Assembly: GCA_947475125.1 (NCBI GenBank)
Contig: CANJMX010000008.1
Location: forward strand, 1 to 23,878
DNA: 23,878 nt
From: Actinomycetota bacterium
GTDB taxonomy: Bacteria; Actinomycetota; Thermoleophilia; Miltoncostaeales; Miltoncostaeaceae
Direction of reading: 5' to 3'
Shown: one piece after another, positions 15,441 through 22,567 of the stretch
Numbering within the stretch: position 1 is the first letter of the stretch
Layout: every line of letters starts with the position of its first letter
Made by a program: the position numbers and the translations under genes
The notes under the pieces: generated by a model
Seen by the model: the letters and a program-made list of their open reading frames with translations, nothing else
What the model was told of the DNA's origin: nothing
Database searches by the model: none

Positions 15441-16121
15441 ATGAGAGTTCTGGTTGTTGACGACGAAGAGGCCGTACGCACGGCAGTACGGCGCGCGCTC
15501 ACTCTCTCCGGCTATGAGGTGGAGCTGGCAGCGGATGGCGAGGAGGCCCTTGCATCGCTGGCCGAGCGGGCACCCGACGCCATCGTGCTCGACATCCTGA
15601 TGCCCGGGGTGGATGGCATTGAGGTGTGCAGGCGCCTGCGGGCCGCTGGCGATCACACGCCGGTACTCATGCTCACTGCGCGCGATGCGGTGGGCGACAG
15701 GGTGGCCGGTCTCGATGCCGGGGCCGACGACTACATGGTCAAGCCCTTCGCCCTTCAGGAGCTTCTGGCACGGCTGCGTGCGCTCCTGCGGCGCACAGGC
15801 AACGGCGGATCCGACGATGCCACCGTGCTCAGGTTCGACGACCTCACACTCGACCTCGCGGGACACATGGCCGAGCGGGCCGGACGACCCATCGATCTCA
15901 CCCGAACCGAGTTTCTGCTTCTCGAGCTGCTCATGCGCAACCCGCGCGTCGTGCTCACGCGATCGGTCATCCATGAGCGGGTGTGGGGATACGACTTCGG
16001 TCCGGCATCCAACTCGCTGGGCGTGTACATCGGATACCTCCGACGCAAGATCGAGGACGGCGACGGGTCGCGCCTTATCCACACAATCCGCGGCGTCGGC
16101 TACGTGCTGCGGGAGCCATGA
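15441..16121 (+). CDS. OmpR-family response regulator
   Basis: The 226-aa regulator has a receiver domain (1-118) with acidic residues D7-D8, phospho-acceptor D51 in IVLDILMPG, T79 and K101. A winged-helix OmpR/PhoB DNA-binding domain follows (about 128-224), with IDLTRTEFLLLELLMRNP, LTRSVIHERVWGYDF and LRRKIEDGDGSRLIHTIRGVGYVLREP. It most resembles the MprA/PrrA group of actinobacteria. The start is not preceded by a clear Shine-Dalgarno sequence; a CACACT box 7 nt upstream hints at leaderless expression. Its stop overlaps the kinase ATG (ATGA). Phosphorylated protein probably controls its own operon and perhaps the upstream secreted protein; this is inference. Confidence 0.93.
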   Translation: MRVLVVDDEEAVRTAVRRALTLSGYEVELAADGEEALASLAERAPDAIVLDILMPGVDGIEVCRRLRAAGDHTPVLMLTARDAVGDRVAGLDAGADDYMVKPFALQELLARLRALLRRTGNGGSDDATVLRFDDLTLDLAGHMAERAGRPIDLTRTEFLLLELLMRNPRVVLTRSVIHERVWGYDFGPASNSLGVYIGYLRRKIEDGDGSRLIHTIRGVGYVLREP

Positions 16122-17482
16122 CTCTTCGCACCCGCCTCGCCGTCGGGGCTGCGGTCGCCGTTGCAGTGACGGTCATCGCCGCATCGCTGTCGGCGTTCTT
16201 GGTCACGCGCACGCGCCTCCTGGGTGATGTCGACCAGAGCCTGCAACAACAGGTGGAGCAGGTCATCCATGACGGCCGGGCGCAGCGAATGCCGCGCGGC
16301 CCCTTTCGGCGGGGCGACCGCTTCGGTGGACCCCAATTCGCGTCGCAGGTGATCACTCCGTCCGGAGTCCTCAACGGCCCGTCACCGGCGCCTGGCGACA
16401 TCCCAGTAACCGCCCGCGACAAGGCCGTCGCCGCAGGCACCGAGCCTGACTACTTCTGGGACGCGATGATCAACGGCGTACCCGTCCGGGGTCTCACGGC
16501 CCGGCTCGGGCCGGTGCTGGCCGACGGCACCGGGGCCGCGTATGAGGTTGTACGCCCTGTTGACGAAGTGCGCTCTGTGCTCTCGGGCCTCGGCATCATC
16601 CTGCTCGTCGTCGCGGGAGCGGGCATCGCACTCGGCGCTGGACTCGGCTGGTTCATCTCGGGCCGCGCGCTCAGACCGGTCGCGATGTTCACGGACGAGA
16701 CCGAGGACCTGGCGGATGCCGGTGATCTTTCGCGCCGGCTCACAGAGGGTGGCGATGATGAGATCGGGCGCCTCGCGCGCGTGTTCAACGCCACTCTCGA
16801 CCAGCTCGAGACGTCGGCTGACGCGCAGCGGCGTCTCGTGGCGGATGCCTCCCATGAGCTGCGCACCCCGCTCGCATCACTCCGGGCAAATATCGAGGTG
16901 CTGCAGCAGGCTGGATCGCTGCCGCCCGAGGAGCACGATGCCCTTCTGCGCGATGTCGTGCAGCAGACGGATGAACTGACCGCGCTGGTCACGGACATCG
17001 TGCATGCCGGGGAGAACGCCAACATGCCCGAAGAGGTTCAGGACGTGCGTCTGGATGATCTCGTTGCGGCATCGGTCGAGCGCACCCGGCGCCTTACCCC
17101 CGGCATCACAGTGCTGCAGGACCTCTCGGAGACAGTGGTCGACGGCGTCCCCGAGCGGTTAGCGCGTCTGGTGGCCAATCTGCTGGACAACGCGGTGAAA
17201 TGGACCCCGGCGGACCGCCCCATCGAGGTGCGCCTCCACGACCGCACGCTGACCGTGCGCGATCACGGGCCGGGCTTTGCCACCGACGACCTGCCCCATG
17301 TATTCGACCGCTTCTACCGGTCGCCCGCCGCCCGCGGAATGCCTGGCTCAGGCCTCGGGCTCTCGATCGTGCGCCAAGTCGCCGACATCCACGGCGCAGC
17401 GGTCTCCGCTGGCAATGCCGACGGGGGTGGCGCGGTGATGACCGTTGTCTTCCCACCCCTCCCGGAGTTCGACGACAACTAG
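16118..17482 (+). CDS. Sensor histidine kinase (MprB-like), partner of the response regulator
   Basis: The 454-aa protein has TM1 (about 7-29), an extracytoplasmic sensor of about 125 residues with a basic Pro/Arg/Gly-rich stretch (RMPRGPFRRGDRFGG), and TM2 (about 157-181). HAMP follows (182-235), then the dimerisation domain with phospho-acceptor H246 in ADASHELRTPLASLR. The ATPase domain carries an N-box NLLDNAVKWTP, G1 DHGPGF, F-box HVFDRFYRS and G2 GSGLGLSIV. The ATG overlaps the regulator stop, so the two are coupled. The signal is unknown. Similarity to MprB-type kinases suggests cell-envelope stress, and the His-rich upstream protein could be a sensing partner. The stop overlaps the convergent hydrolase stop in a CTAG. 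Confidence 0.93.
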   Translation: MTLRTRLAVGAAVAVAVTVIAASLSAFLVTRTRLLGDVDQSLQQQVEQVIHDGRAQRMPRGPFRRGDRFGGPQFASQVITPSGVLNGPSPAPGDIPVTARDKAVAAGTEPDYFWDAMINGVPVRGLTARLGPVLADGTGAAYEVVRPVDEVRSVLSGLGIILLVVAGAGIALGAGLGWFISGRALRPVAMFTDETEDLADAGDLSRRLTEGGDDEIGRLARVFNATLDQLETSADAQRRLVADASHELRTPLASLRANIEVLQQAGSLPPEEHDALLRDVVQQTDELTALVTDIVHAGENANMPEEVQDVRLDDLVAASVERTRRLTPGITVLQDLSETVVDGVPERLARLVANLLDNAVKWTPADRPIEVRLHDRTLTVRDHGPGFATDDLPHVFDRFYRSPAARGMPGSGLGLSIVRQVADIHGAAVSAGNADGGGAVMTVVFPPLPEFDDN

Positions 17483-18906
17483 GTTGCGAGGACGGCGTCG
17501 AGCCAGTCGAAGATGAACTCCTGAGAGGCCTGCGGCCCCAGGGGCTGATCGTGGAACTGCGTCCCTGTCTGCACCGTGAGCGAGCGCAGGAACTTCTGGT
17601 CGGCGTTCAATCCGGTGAGCATGCCCGGGATCCTGCGCGCCTGTGGCCCGAAGAACTCATCGAGCTGGTTGTCGCAGATGTACATCGGAATACGGATTCG
17701 GGGGAGATCGTCCTGATACTGAAACGCGAGAATGGCCTTGCCAAGCCCGTAGTAGTCGCTGGGAGGAACTCCCCTGCGACCGCATTGGAGGGCATTGGGC
17801 GTGTAGAGCTCACTCCGCTTGGACAGCGTGAACCGCTCCAGAGCGGTCATGTGCTTCCAGGCGCTGGCCATTCCCGCATTCACCTCGGCCGCCACCTTTC
17901 TCTGCACTGACGCCGGGGCATCGGCTGTCTCGCGGACGGCCGTGAGGGACTGCTTATCGCCCCACACCTGCGGAAGCGAATACGCGCCCGGCTCCAGCAC
18001 GCATGCGGCGAGCCCGGTGGACCCGGCGGCGGCGCTCGACAACACCATCCCCAGCAGGCTGATACCGACCGCGGCGATCCTTGAGGCGTCCACATCGGAC
18101 CGAGGGCTCAGCCACGCGACAACTGCATCGATGATGCCGCTCCAGTCGGCCTGCATGGGCTGCTGCTGCACGAACAGCAACGACATCTGACCAGGTGCCT
18201 CGAACGTAATCGCGTTGTATCCGCGGTCAAGCGCTGCCGTGATGCCCTCGGCCAGCAGATCGACATTCTGCCCGTCGCTCCCATTGCAGATGATCACCGT
18301 CGGACGGGCGCGCCCGTCATCCGCAGGTCGGAACAGATAGGCGGGCATGGTGACGCCCTGGTAGGGGATGCCCACCTGCACGACCGGGACGTCCCACAGC
18401 GCGATGCCATTCAGCCAGTCCTGCTCGCATGACTGGAAGATGGCCGCTTCGCGGCTCGGGCGTGACGTGCCCAGCACGAAGAAGAGCGCCTGTGCCTGAT
18501 AGGTGGAGGCGCGTAGCCACTGCTGCCGGGCACTCACCAGATTGCCCGCAGCCTGGGCCTCAGCCGCGCGCCGCTCCAAGCGCGCCGCAAGGCGCTGCCA
18601 CTCGTGCACGAGAACGGTGAAGTCGCCCCGGGTGGGGTTGACCGGGTCGCCGGTGCGCTCACGCACCACGCGCACCAACTGCATCACCTCACCGAGCTCA
18701 GCGGCCCCCGACGCGGCGCTGCCGAAGGTGAAGAGCGTGGAGTCGTTCCACGAATCGCACCTGAACATCTGCCAAGGGTCGGGAAGGTCCGGCGTGCCTC
18801 CGCCCGGTGCGGCTCCCAGGGCGGCACCGGAAGTGCCCATGGCCGCCGTAGCGCCGGCAGCGATGGCAGCCCTCCCCAACAACTGGCGCCGGGTGAAATG
18901 GGTCAT
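17479..18906 (-). CDS. Tat-exported alpha/beta hydrolase (FrsA/dienelactone-hydrolase-like)
   Basis: The 475-aa protein starts at ATG 18906 and has a twin-arginine signal (FTRRQLLGRAAIAAG) that should export it folded. A helical domain of about 130 residues precedes an alpha/beta-hydrolase core. The oxyanion/strand region reads PTVIICNGSDGQ, the nucleophile elbow GISLLG (Ser283), then an Asp in CDNQLDEFF (Asp416) and a His in GTQFHDQP (His452), a plausible Ser-Asp-His triad. The elbow has Leu where GxSxG normally has the last Gly. It resembles single-chain hydrolases of the FrsA/DHPON-hydrolase type, and substrate is unknown. In-frame starts at 18972 and 18927 are less likely because the signal peptide begins at MTHFTRR. 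No Shine-Dalgarno sequence is visible. Confidence 0.85.
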   Translation of the reverse strand: MTHFTRRQLLGRAAIAAGATAAMGTSGAALGAAPGGGTPDLPDPWQMFRCDSWNDSTLFTFGSAASGAAELGEVMQLVRVVRERTGDPVNPTRGDFTVLVHEWQRLAARLERRAAEAQAAGNLVSARQQWLRASTYQAQALFFVLGTSRPSREAAIFQSCEQDWLNGIALWDVPVVQVGIPYQGVTMPAYLFRPADDGRARPTVIICNGSDGQNVDLLAEGITAALDRGYNAITFEAPGQMSLLFVQQQPMQADWSGIIDAVVAWLSPRSDVDASRIAAVGISLLGMVLSSAAAGSTGLAACVLEPGAYSLPQVWGDKQSLTAVRETADAPASVQRKVAAEVNAGMASAWKHMTALERFTLSKRSELYTPNALQCGRRGVPPSDYYGLGKAILAFQYQDDLPRIRIPMYICDNQLDEFFGPQARRIPGMLTGLNADQKFLRSLTVQTGTQFHDQPLGPQASQEFIFDWLDAVLAT

Positions 18907-19001
18907 AAAGCAAAGTTTCGCACCCATGCCCCTATTGCGCAACGACTCGGTCAGGAACTGAATCCATTCCACCTCCCACCCGGTTTCTCCGGCGGGCAGG
19001 G

Positions 19002-19175
19002 CTCGTCGGCAACCTCAACGGGGATGCCTGCGTGCGTCTCGACCTTCGCGCCCGCGTCGGCGCCGAATGCCCGGCCCTGGAATACGTGGTGCCCCTACCC
19101 GACCACGATCATCTGACAGTGCTGGTCCGTGCCGGTCTCCACGATCGGGCTCCCGGGCCCACCGATGGCCCAGGG
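19002..19175 (-). pseudogene. C-terminal remnant of a universal stress protein gene (usp paralogue)
   Basis: Minus-strand translation aligns without gaps over about 56 codons to the C-terminal part of the intact USP at 22568-22740. Shared stretches include WAIG, IVETG, IVVG, GRAFGAD and HAGIPVEV. A Gln codon is replaced by in-frame TAG after IVVG, the normal stop position is GAG, and everything N-terminal to WAIG is missing. Nucleotide blocks such as 19011-19028 are identical to 22577-22594. The similarity continues a little past the stop into CTCCGGCGGG, the 5' end of the tRNA-Thr next to the intact gene. This is a decayed paralogue or partial duplicate and not an expressed gene. Confidence 0.85.
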
Positions 19176-19307
19176 CTGGGGCGCTCAATCATGCGCCAGG
19201 TCTCGGAGATGCATGGCGCCACGGCCACGGCCGGTAACGCGCCGGGCAGAGGGGGCGTGATGACGATCATCTTCGCGCGGCTCTCCGATTCACCGCCCGG
19301 GGCGTGA
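19167..19307 (+). pseudogene. C-terminal remnant of a histidine kinase gene
   Basis: The plus frame reads GPGLGRSIMRQVSEMHGATA, then TAGNAP and GGVMTIIF to a TGA at 19307. It aligns with the last ~35 residues of the intact kinase ending at 17482 (GSGLGLSIVRQVADIHGAAV, then SAGNAD and GAVMTVVF). Only the G2 box and final strands of the ATPase domain survive; the sensor, HisKA and N-box are absent. The nearest in-frame ATG (19032) lies in antisense of the USP remnant, so the 91-codon ORF is a chance fusion. The source could be the neighbouring kinase or another lost kinase. Confidence 0.8.
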
Positions 19308-19483
19308 CCGCAATCGTCGATTCCGGCTGCCCCAGCCTGTGTAGGGTTTCCCCCGGAAACGCGTGCGGAACCGACGTGGGCCGCGTGCACACCGCATGCC
19401 CCGTCAGTAGACGAACGCCTCCTCCAATCTGCTGCGCCCGACGATGATGAACGCACACTGCCGACTCCAAGGACGGTCTCACC
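19308..19483. other. Intergenic leader of the mau-like operon
   Basis: This stretch of 176 bases has no supportable gene. It contains TAGGGT at 19342-19347, a possible -10, overlapping a small inverted repeat GTTTCC-CCC-GGAAAC (19346-19360). AAGGA lies about 10 nt before the GTG start at 19484. A promoter for the mau-like operon probably lies here but cannot be pinned down. Confidence 0.3.
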
Positions 19484-20347
19484 GTGATTGACGTCGCGCT
19501 GCGCGTGATGATCGCGGTGGTGCTCGCATGGGCGGCGACCACGAAGATCCAACCCGGTGCCGCCCCAGTACTTGACGGGCCGCGCACGCCACGATGGCTT
19601 GCACGGGCGTCGTCACCAACGCTGGCGCTCATCGAATTCGCCATTGCCACACTCGTGCTGGTACCTGCCACCGCAGTGGTCGGGGGGGCCTGTGCCGCGG
19701 CTCTCGGTGGCATCTTCACCGTCGTACTGGCGGCCCGCTGGGCCCGTGGCGCCAACCGGATGCGCTGCAACTGTTTCGGGGGCGACGCCGAGCGGCCCGC
19801 ATGGTTGCTGTGCCTACGGGCGATGGCCATCGCAGTGGCGGGCGTTCTGGTGGCGCTTGAGGTGGACCCCGCTGTGTCCCGTGACGTCGCGGTGTCCATG
19901 GCCCTCGGGGTCCTCGCGATCTGCGTGGGTGGTCTGCTGCTGCTCGTGCTTGCCCTGTACCGCCAGGTGGGCGTGCTTGAGCGCCGCCTCGGCCCGCGCA
20001 GTGCGCTTGAGATCGCCGAGGAGGGGCCACCCTTCGGGCAGCGCGCCCCGGCGATTGATGGGGTCCTGGGTATTGGCTCAGAGGTCATCGCCTTCGGCTC
20101 GGACCGCTGCCGGCTGTGCCGGGAACTGGAGCCCGGCCTCCGCGCACTCGGGCGCGATGGGCAGGCCATCAGGGGCGTGAACGAGGACACCGAGCCCGAC
20201 GTGTTCAACCGCTTCGGCGTGCCCGGCACCCCCTACATCGTCCATACCGTCGACGGCGTGGTCGTCGCCAAGGGCCTCGTCAACACCCTCGAGCAGGTTG
20301 AAGAGCTCATCGGCGTCGGGTTGGAGCGCGCGCAGTATGTCCCGTGA
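19484..20347 (+). CDS. MauE-MauD-like fusion: membrane redox protein with thioredoxin-fold domain
   Basis: The 287-aa protein starts at GTG 19484 (AAGGA about 10 nt upstream). Residues ~1-165 form a four-helix MauE/DoxX-type membrane domain with the signature RMRCNCFGGD in the loop after helix 3. A last TM leads into LYRQVGVLERRLG, typical of MauD just after its membrane anchor. The C-terminal domain (about 195-287) is thioredoxin-like, with CRLC as the redox pair and GVPGTPYIVHTVDG providing the cis-Pro. In mau operons MauE and MauD are separate proteins needed to form the disulfides of the MauA subunit; here they appear fused. The stop overlaps the next gene start by 11 nt, and that next gene encodes a Cys-rich MauA-like protein, which strongly supports this role. 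Confidence 0.85.
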   Translation: MIDVALRVMIAVVLAWAATTKIQPGAAPVLDGPRTPRWLARASSPTLALIEFAIATLVLVPATAVVGGACAAALGGIFTVVLAARWARGANRMRCNCFGGDAERPAWLLCLRAMAIAVAGVLVALEVDPAVSRDVAVSMALGVLAICVGGLLLLVLALYRQVGVLERRLGPRSALEIAEEGPPFGQRAPAIDGVLGIGSEVIAFGSDRCRLCRELEPGLRALGRDGQAIRGVNEDTEPDVFNRFGVPGTPYIVHTVDGVVVAKGLVNTLEQVEELIGVGLERAQYVP

Positions 20348-20963
20348 CCCCCTGTCCGACATCGGCGAGGGCCTTTCCCACACGATGGCATCGTCAACTA
20401 CGCGGCGTTCCTTCATCGCCCGGGTGGGCGGCTTCGCCCTGGCCCTCGTCGGACTCCCCCTTGTGGCAGACGCCCCGGTCTCGTCTGCTGAGGCAACGCC
20501 GACGCCGGGAACCAACCCTGTGGGTACCTGGTACGGCTTCTGCGGCCATTACTGGACGACCGGCGCGTGCCCGGGGCCCGGAACGGCCCCGCGCACCGAT
20601 GCACACGGGTACCCAGTGGATGTTGAATCGGGTGCCCCCATCGACAACCTCGGACGTCGCGTCAATGCCACGGGGCAGGTGGTTGACAGCAAGGGCACTG
20701 TCCTTCGCACGCCAGATGGGCTGCCGCTTCCACGCGCGCCGCGCACTCGTCTGTGCGAGGGATGGGCGGTCTCCAAGTACGGCCTGAACGCCGCGATGCA
20801 GGGCTCGTGGTACCGGTGCTGCGACGGACAGGTGCGGCGCATTTCCGACTGCTGCAGCACCAAGTCAACGCGCATCAACGGAGACGCCGGCCTCAGGGGC
20901 TACTGCAAGCCCGGCCGCACCGTGTTCTGCTTCATCTACACCGAGACAGGGGTCCCATGCTGA
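20337..20963 (+). CDS. MauA-like Cys-rich exported protein (methylamine dehydrogenase light-chain family)
   Basis: The 208-aa protein starts at ATG 20337 (GGAG 8 nt upstream), inside the end of the previous gene. A long twin-arginine leader (TTRRSFIARVGGFALALVGL, about 21-40) matches the unusual Tat leaders of MauA precursors. The mature part has ten Cys (69, 78, 140, 161, 162, 172, 173, 190, 198, 208); MauA has twelve in six disulfides. From memory of MauA, W143 and YRCC (159-162) align with TTQ Trp57 and YRDCC, while FCF (197-199) aligns with the WCF that contains Trp108. The second TTQ Trp is therefore Phe197. It could be a structural homologue without TTQ. It overlaps the next ORF by 7 nt and is certainly co-translated with it. 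Confidence 0.75.
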   Translation: MSRDPLSDIGEGLSHTMASSTTRRSFIARVGGFALALVGLPLVADAPVSSAEATPTPGTNPVGTWYGFCGHYWTTGACPGPGTAPRTDAHGYPVDVESGAPIDNLGRRVNATGQVVDSKGTVLRTPDGLPLPRAPRTRLCEGWAVSKYGLNAAMQGSWYRCCDGQVRRISDCCSTKSTRINGDAGLRGYCKPGRTVFCFIYTETGVPC

Positions 20964-22459
20964 ACGTCGTGCTGATCATCGGCGTCGCGCTTGCCGCGCT
21001 TGTGGCGGGCGTGTCCGGTGCATGGTCGCCATGCGGCTTCGCGATGATCGAGACCTTCACGCCGTACCTGTGCGGTGGGCGGGGTCGCCGCAACCTCGGG
21101 GTGGCCCTATTCGCCGTCGGCGCAATCGGCGCGTCAGCCGCCCTCGGCTGGGTGCTCGGACTCGTCGGAGCCGGGCTTCCATCGTCACTGACGCTCTCGC
21201 TTCTGGCCGTGCTGGCCCTGGTCGGGGCCATGCGCGACCTCGGCATCATGCGCATTCCACTCCCCCAGCGACGCGGGCAGGTGCCCGAGTCGTGGCGCCG
21301 CGAGTTGCCGCTTGTCGTCTGGGCACCGGCCTACGGCATCATTCTGGGCCTTGGCGTCCTCACGTTTCAGGTGGTGTCAACCTTCTGGGTCGTGGCCGGC
21401 GCGTGCATCGCCATCGGCAATCCCATGACGGGGGCAGCGTGCTTCGCGCTCTTCGGCCTCGGGCGCGTGCTGATGGTCATCATCCCGCCCCGTCTGGCAG
21501 AGAGCTACGCGGCCGGCGCAATTGGCATCGGCGTCGCCATGCCGGTTGTCCGGAGGGTCAACGGACTGGTTCTCCTGGCCGTCGGCGTTCTCGCATTCGG
21601 CGCCTCGCCGGCGCTCGGTGCCGATGGCGTGGGCCCCATCGGCACGTACCTGCCCTCTGCCGACGGCACCACGCTTGCCGTTACCCAGGGGGGCGGTGAC
21701 GGCACACAGGCGGTCATCGTGACTGGCGCAGGCATCACGGCCACGATCGCGGGCGCATCCTCGCCGTCGGTGTCCGGAAACCGCGTTGCCGTGGTGTGCG
21801 TGGCAGATGCGCCGCCGTGCGGAGCGGTTGGTGGAGTCGCGGTCGTCGACTGGACCACATGGACGGCCGTTCCACCCGACGCCCCGGATGCACTCCCCAC
21901 GTACCCCCTGCCCATCTCCCCGATCATCGAAGGGGCCATCCGCCCCTCCCTCTCTGGCTCGCGGCTGGCGTACGTCGTCCCCGAGGGCAGCCGCCAGGCG
22001 CTGTACCTGACCGATCTCAACACCGGCACCAGAACCCGCGTCACCACGGTGCCCGCCACATACGACATCAGTGGTCCATCGCTCAGCCCGACGGCCCTGG
22101 CATGGGCACGAAATGCCGGTAGCGGATCGTCAATCTGGGTGAGAAACCTCTCACGGGGAAGCCAGCGGTCAATTGCCACGTCCACGCCCGGGACGATTCT
22201 CATCACCCCCTCGGTGTACGGAAACCGCATCGCGTGGATCAGCCAGAACGGCGAGGTCGCGGCGAGGTCGAAGGTCGTGGTGGCCGCGCTGGGGGGTGGC
22301 GACCAACGAACGGTCGCGACGGTCGTGAGCCGCACGGACATCCTCTGGGGGACATCCCTCACGGCATCGACCGTCTACACCACGCGCTGGAACCCGTTCA
22401 ACGCCACCGATCTGGGCACCCAGCCCATCGGGCGCGTTGTGCAATACGCCGTCCGCTAG
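20957..22459 (+). CDS. CcdA/DsbD-like membrane domain fused to beta-propeller domain
   Basis: The 500-aa protein starts at ATG 20957, overlapping the MauA-like stop. Residues ~1-215 contain about six membrane segments with Cys in GAWSPCGFAMIETF (TM1) and AACFALFG, the spacing expected of CcdA/DsbD-type thiol electron carriers. Residues ~220-500 are extracytoplasmic and contain repeated propeller blades (PSVSGNRVAVVCV, PSLSGSRLAYVVPEG, PSVYGNRIAWISQNG), about five or six repeats. In methylamine dehydrogenase the heavy chain MauB is a beta-propeller, so this domain could be a membrane-anchored stand-in that docks the MauA-like protein. That is inference, since no sequence identity to MauB is claimed. 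In-frame starts far upstream (20753) are in another gene and rejected. Confidence 0.78.
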   Translation: MLNVVLIIGVALAALVAGVSGAWSPCGFAMIETFTPYLCGGRGRRNLGVALFAVGAIGASAALGWVLGLVGAGLPSSLTLSLLAVLALVGAMRDLGIMRIPLPQRRGQVPESWRRELPLVVWAPAYGIILGLGVLTFQVVSTFWVVAGACIAIGNPMTGAACFALFGLGRVLMVIIPPRLAESYAAGAIGIGVAMPVVRRVNGLVLLAVGVLAFGASPALGADGVGPIGTYLPSADGTTLAVTQGGGDGTQAVIVTGAGITATIAGASSPSVSGNRVAVVCVADAPPCGAVGGVAVVDWTTWTAVPPDAPDALPTYPLPISPIIEGAIRPSLSGSRLAYVVPEGSRQALYLTDLNTGTRTRVTTVPATYDISGPSLSPTALAWARNAGSGSSIWVRNLSRGSQRSIATSTPGTILITPSVYGNRIAWISQNGEVAARSKVVVAALGGGDQRTVATVVSRTDILWGTSLTASTVYTTRWNPFNATDLGTQPIGRVVQYAVR

Positions 22460-22485
22460 ACCCCCACGTGCGGCGCAGTACCCGA

Positions 22486-22559
22486 AGCCGAAGCCGGGAT
22501 TCGAACCCGGGACCCCCTGTTTACAAGACAGGTGCTCTGGCCATCTGAGCTACTCCGGC
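22486..22559 (-). tRNA. tRNA-Thr (anticodon UGU)
   Basis: The minus strand folds into a full cloverleaf. The acceptor 5' strand GCCGGAG pairs with CTTCGGC (one G-U), and the D-arm is GTAGCTCAGATGGCCAGAGC-like. The anticodon stem CCTGT/ACAGG encloses loop CTTGTAA with anticodon TGT, which reads ACA (Thr). The T-arm is CCGGG-TTCGAAT-CCCGG. The discriminator is U and no CCA is encoded. It starts 8 nt after the usp stop, so it is probably processed from a usp-tRNA transcript. Confidence 0.93.
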
Positions 22560-22567
22560 GGGTGGGG

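Noticed and set aside
19032..19307. 91-codon plus-strand ORF across both relics
   Set aside because: Its first half is antisense to the USP remnant and only the last ~45 codons resemble a kinase C-terminus, so it is a chance fusion.
19444..19491. 15-codon ORF (MMNAHCRLQGRSHRD) overlapping the MauE-MauD start
   Set aside because: It has no Shine-Dalgarno sequence or compositional signal and its stop lies inside the next gene; it is not distinguishable from chance.
20753..20956. N-terminal extension of the CcdA-propeller protein
   Set aside because: This stretch is out-of-frame MauA-like coding sequence; the membrane domain starts at ATG 20957, which overlaps the previous stop.
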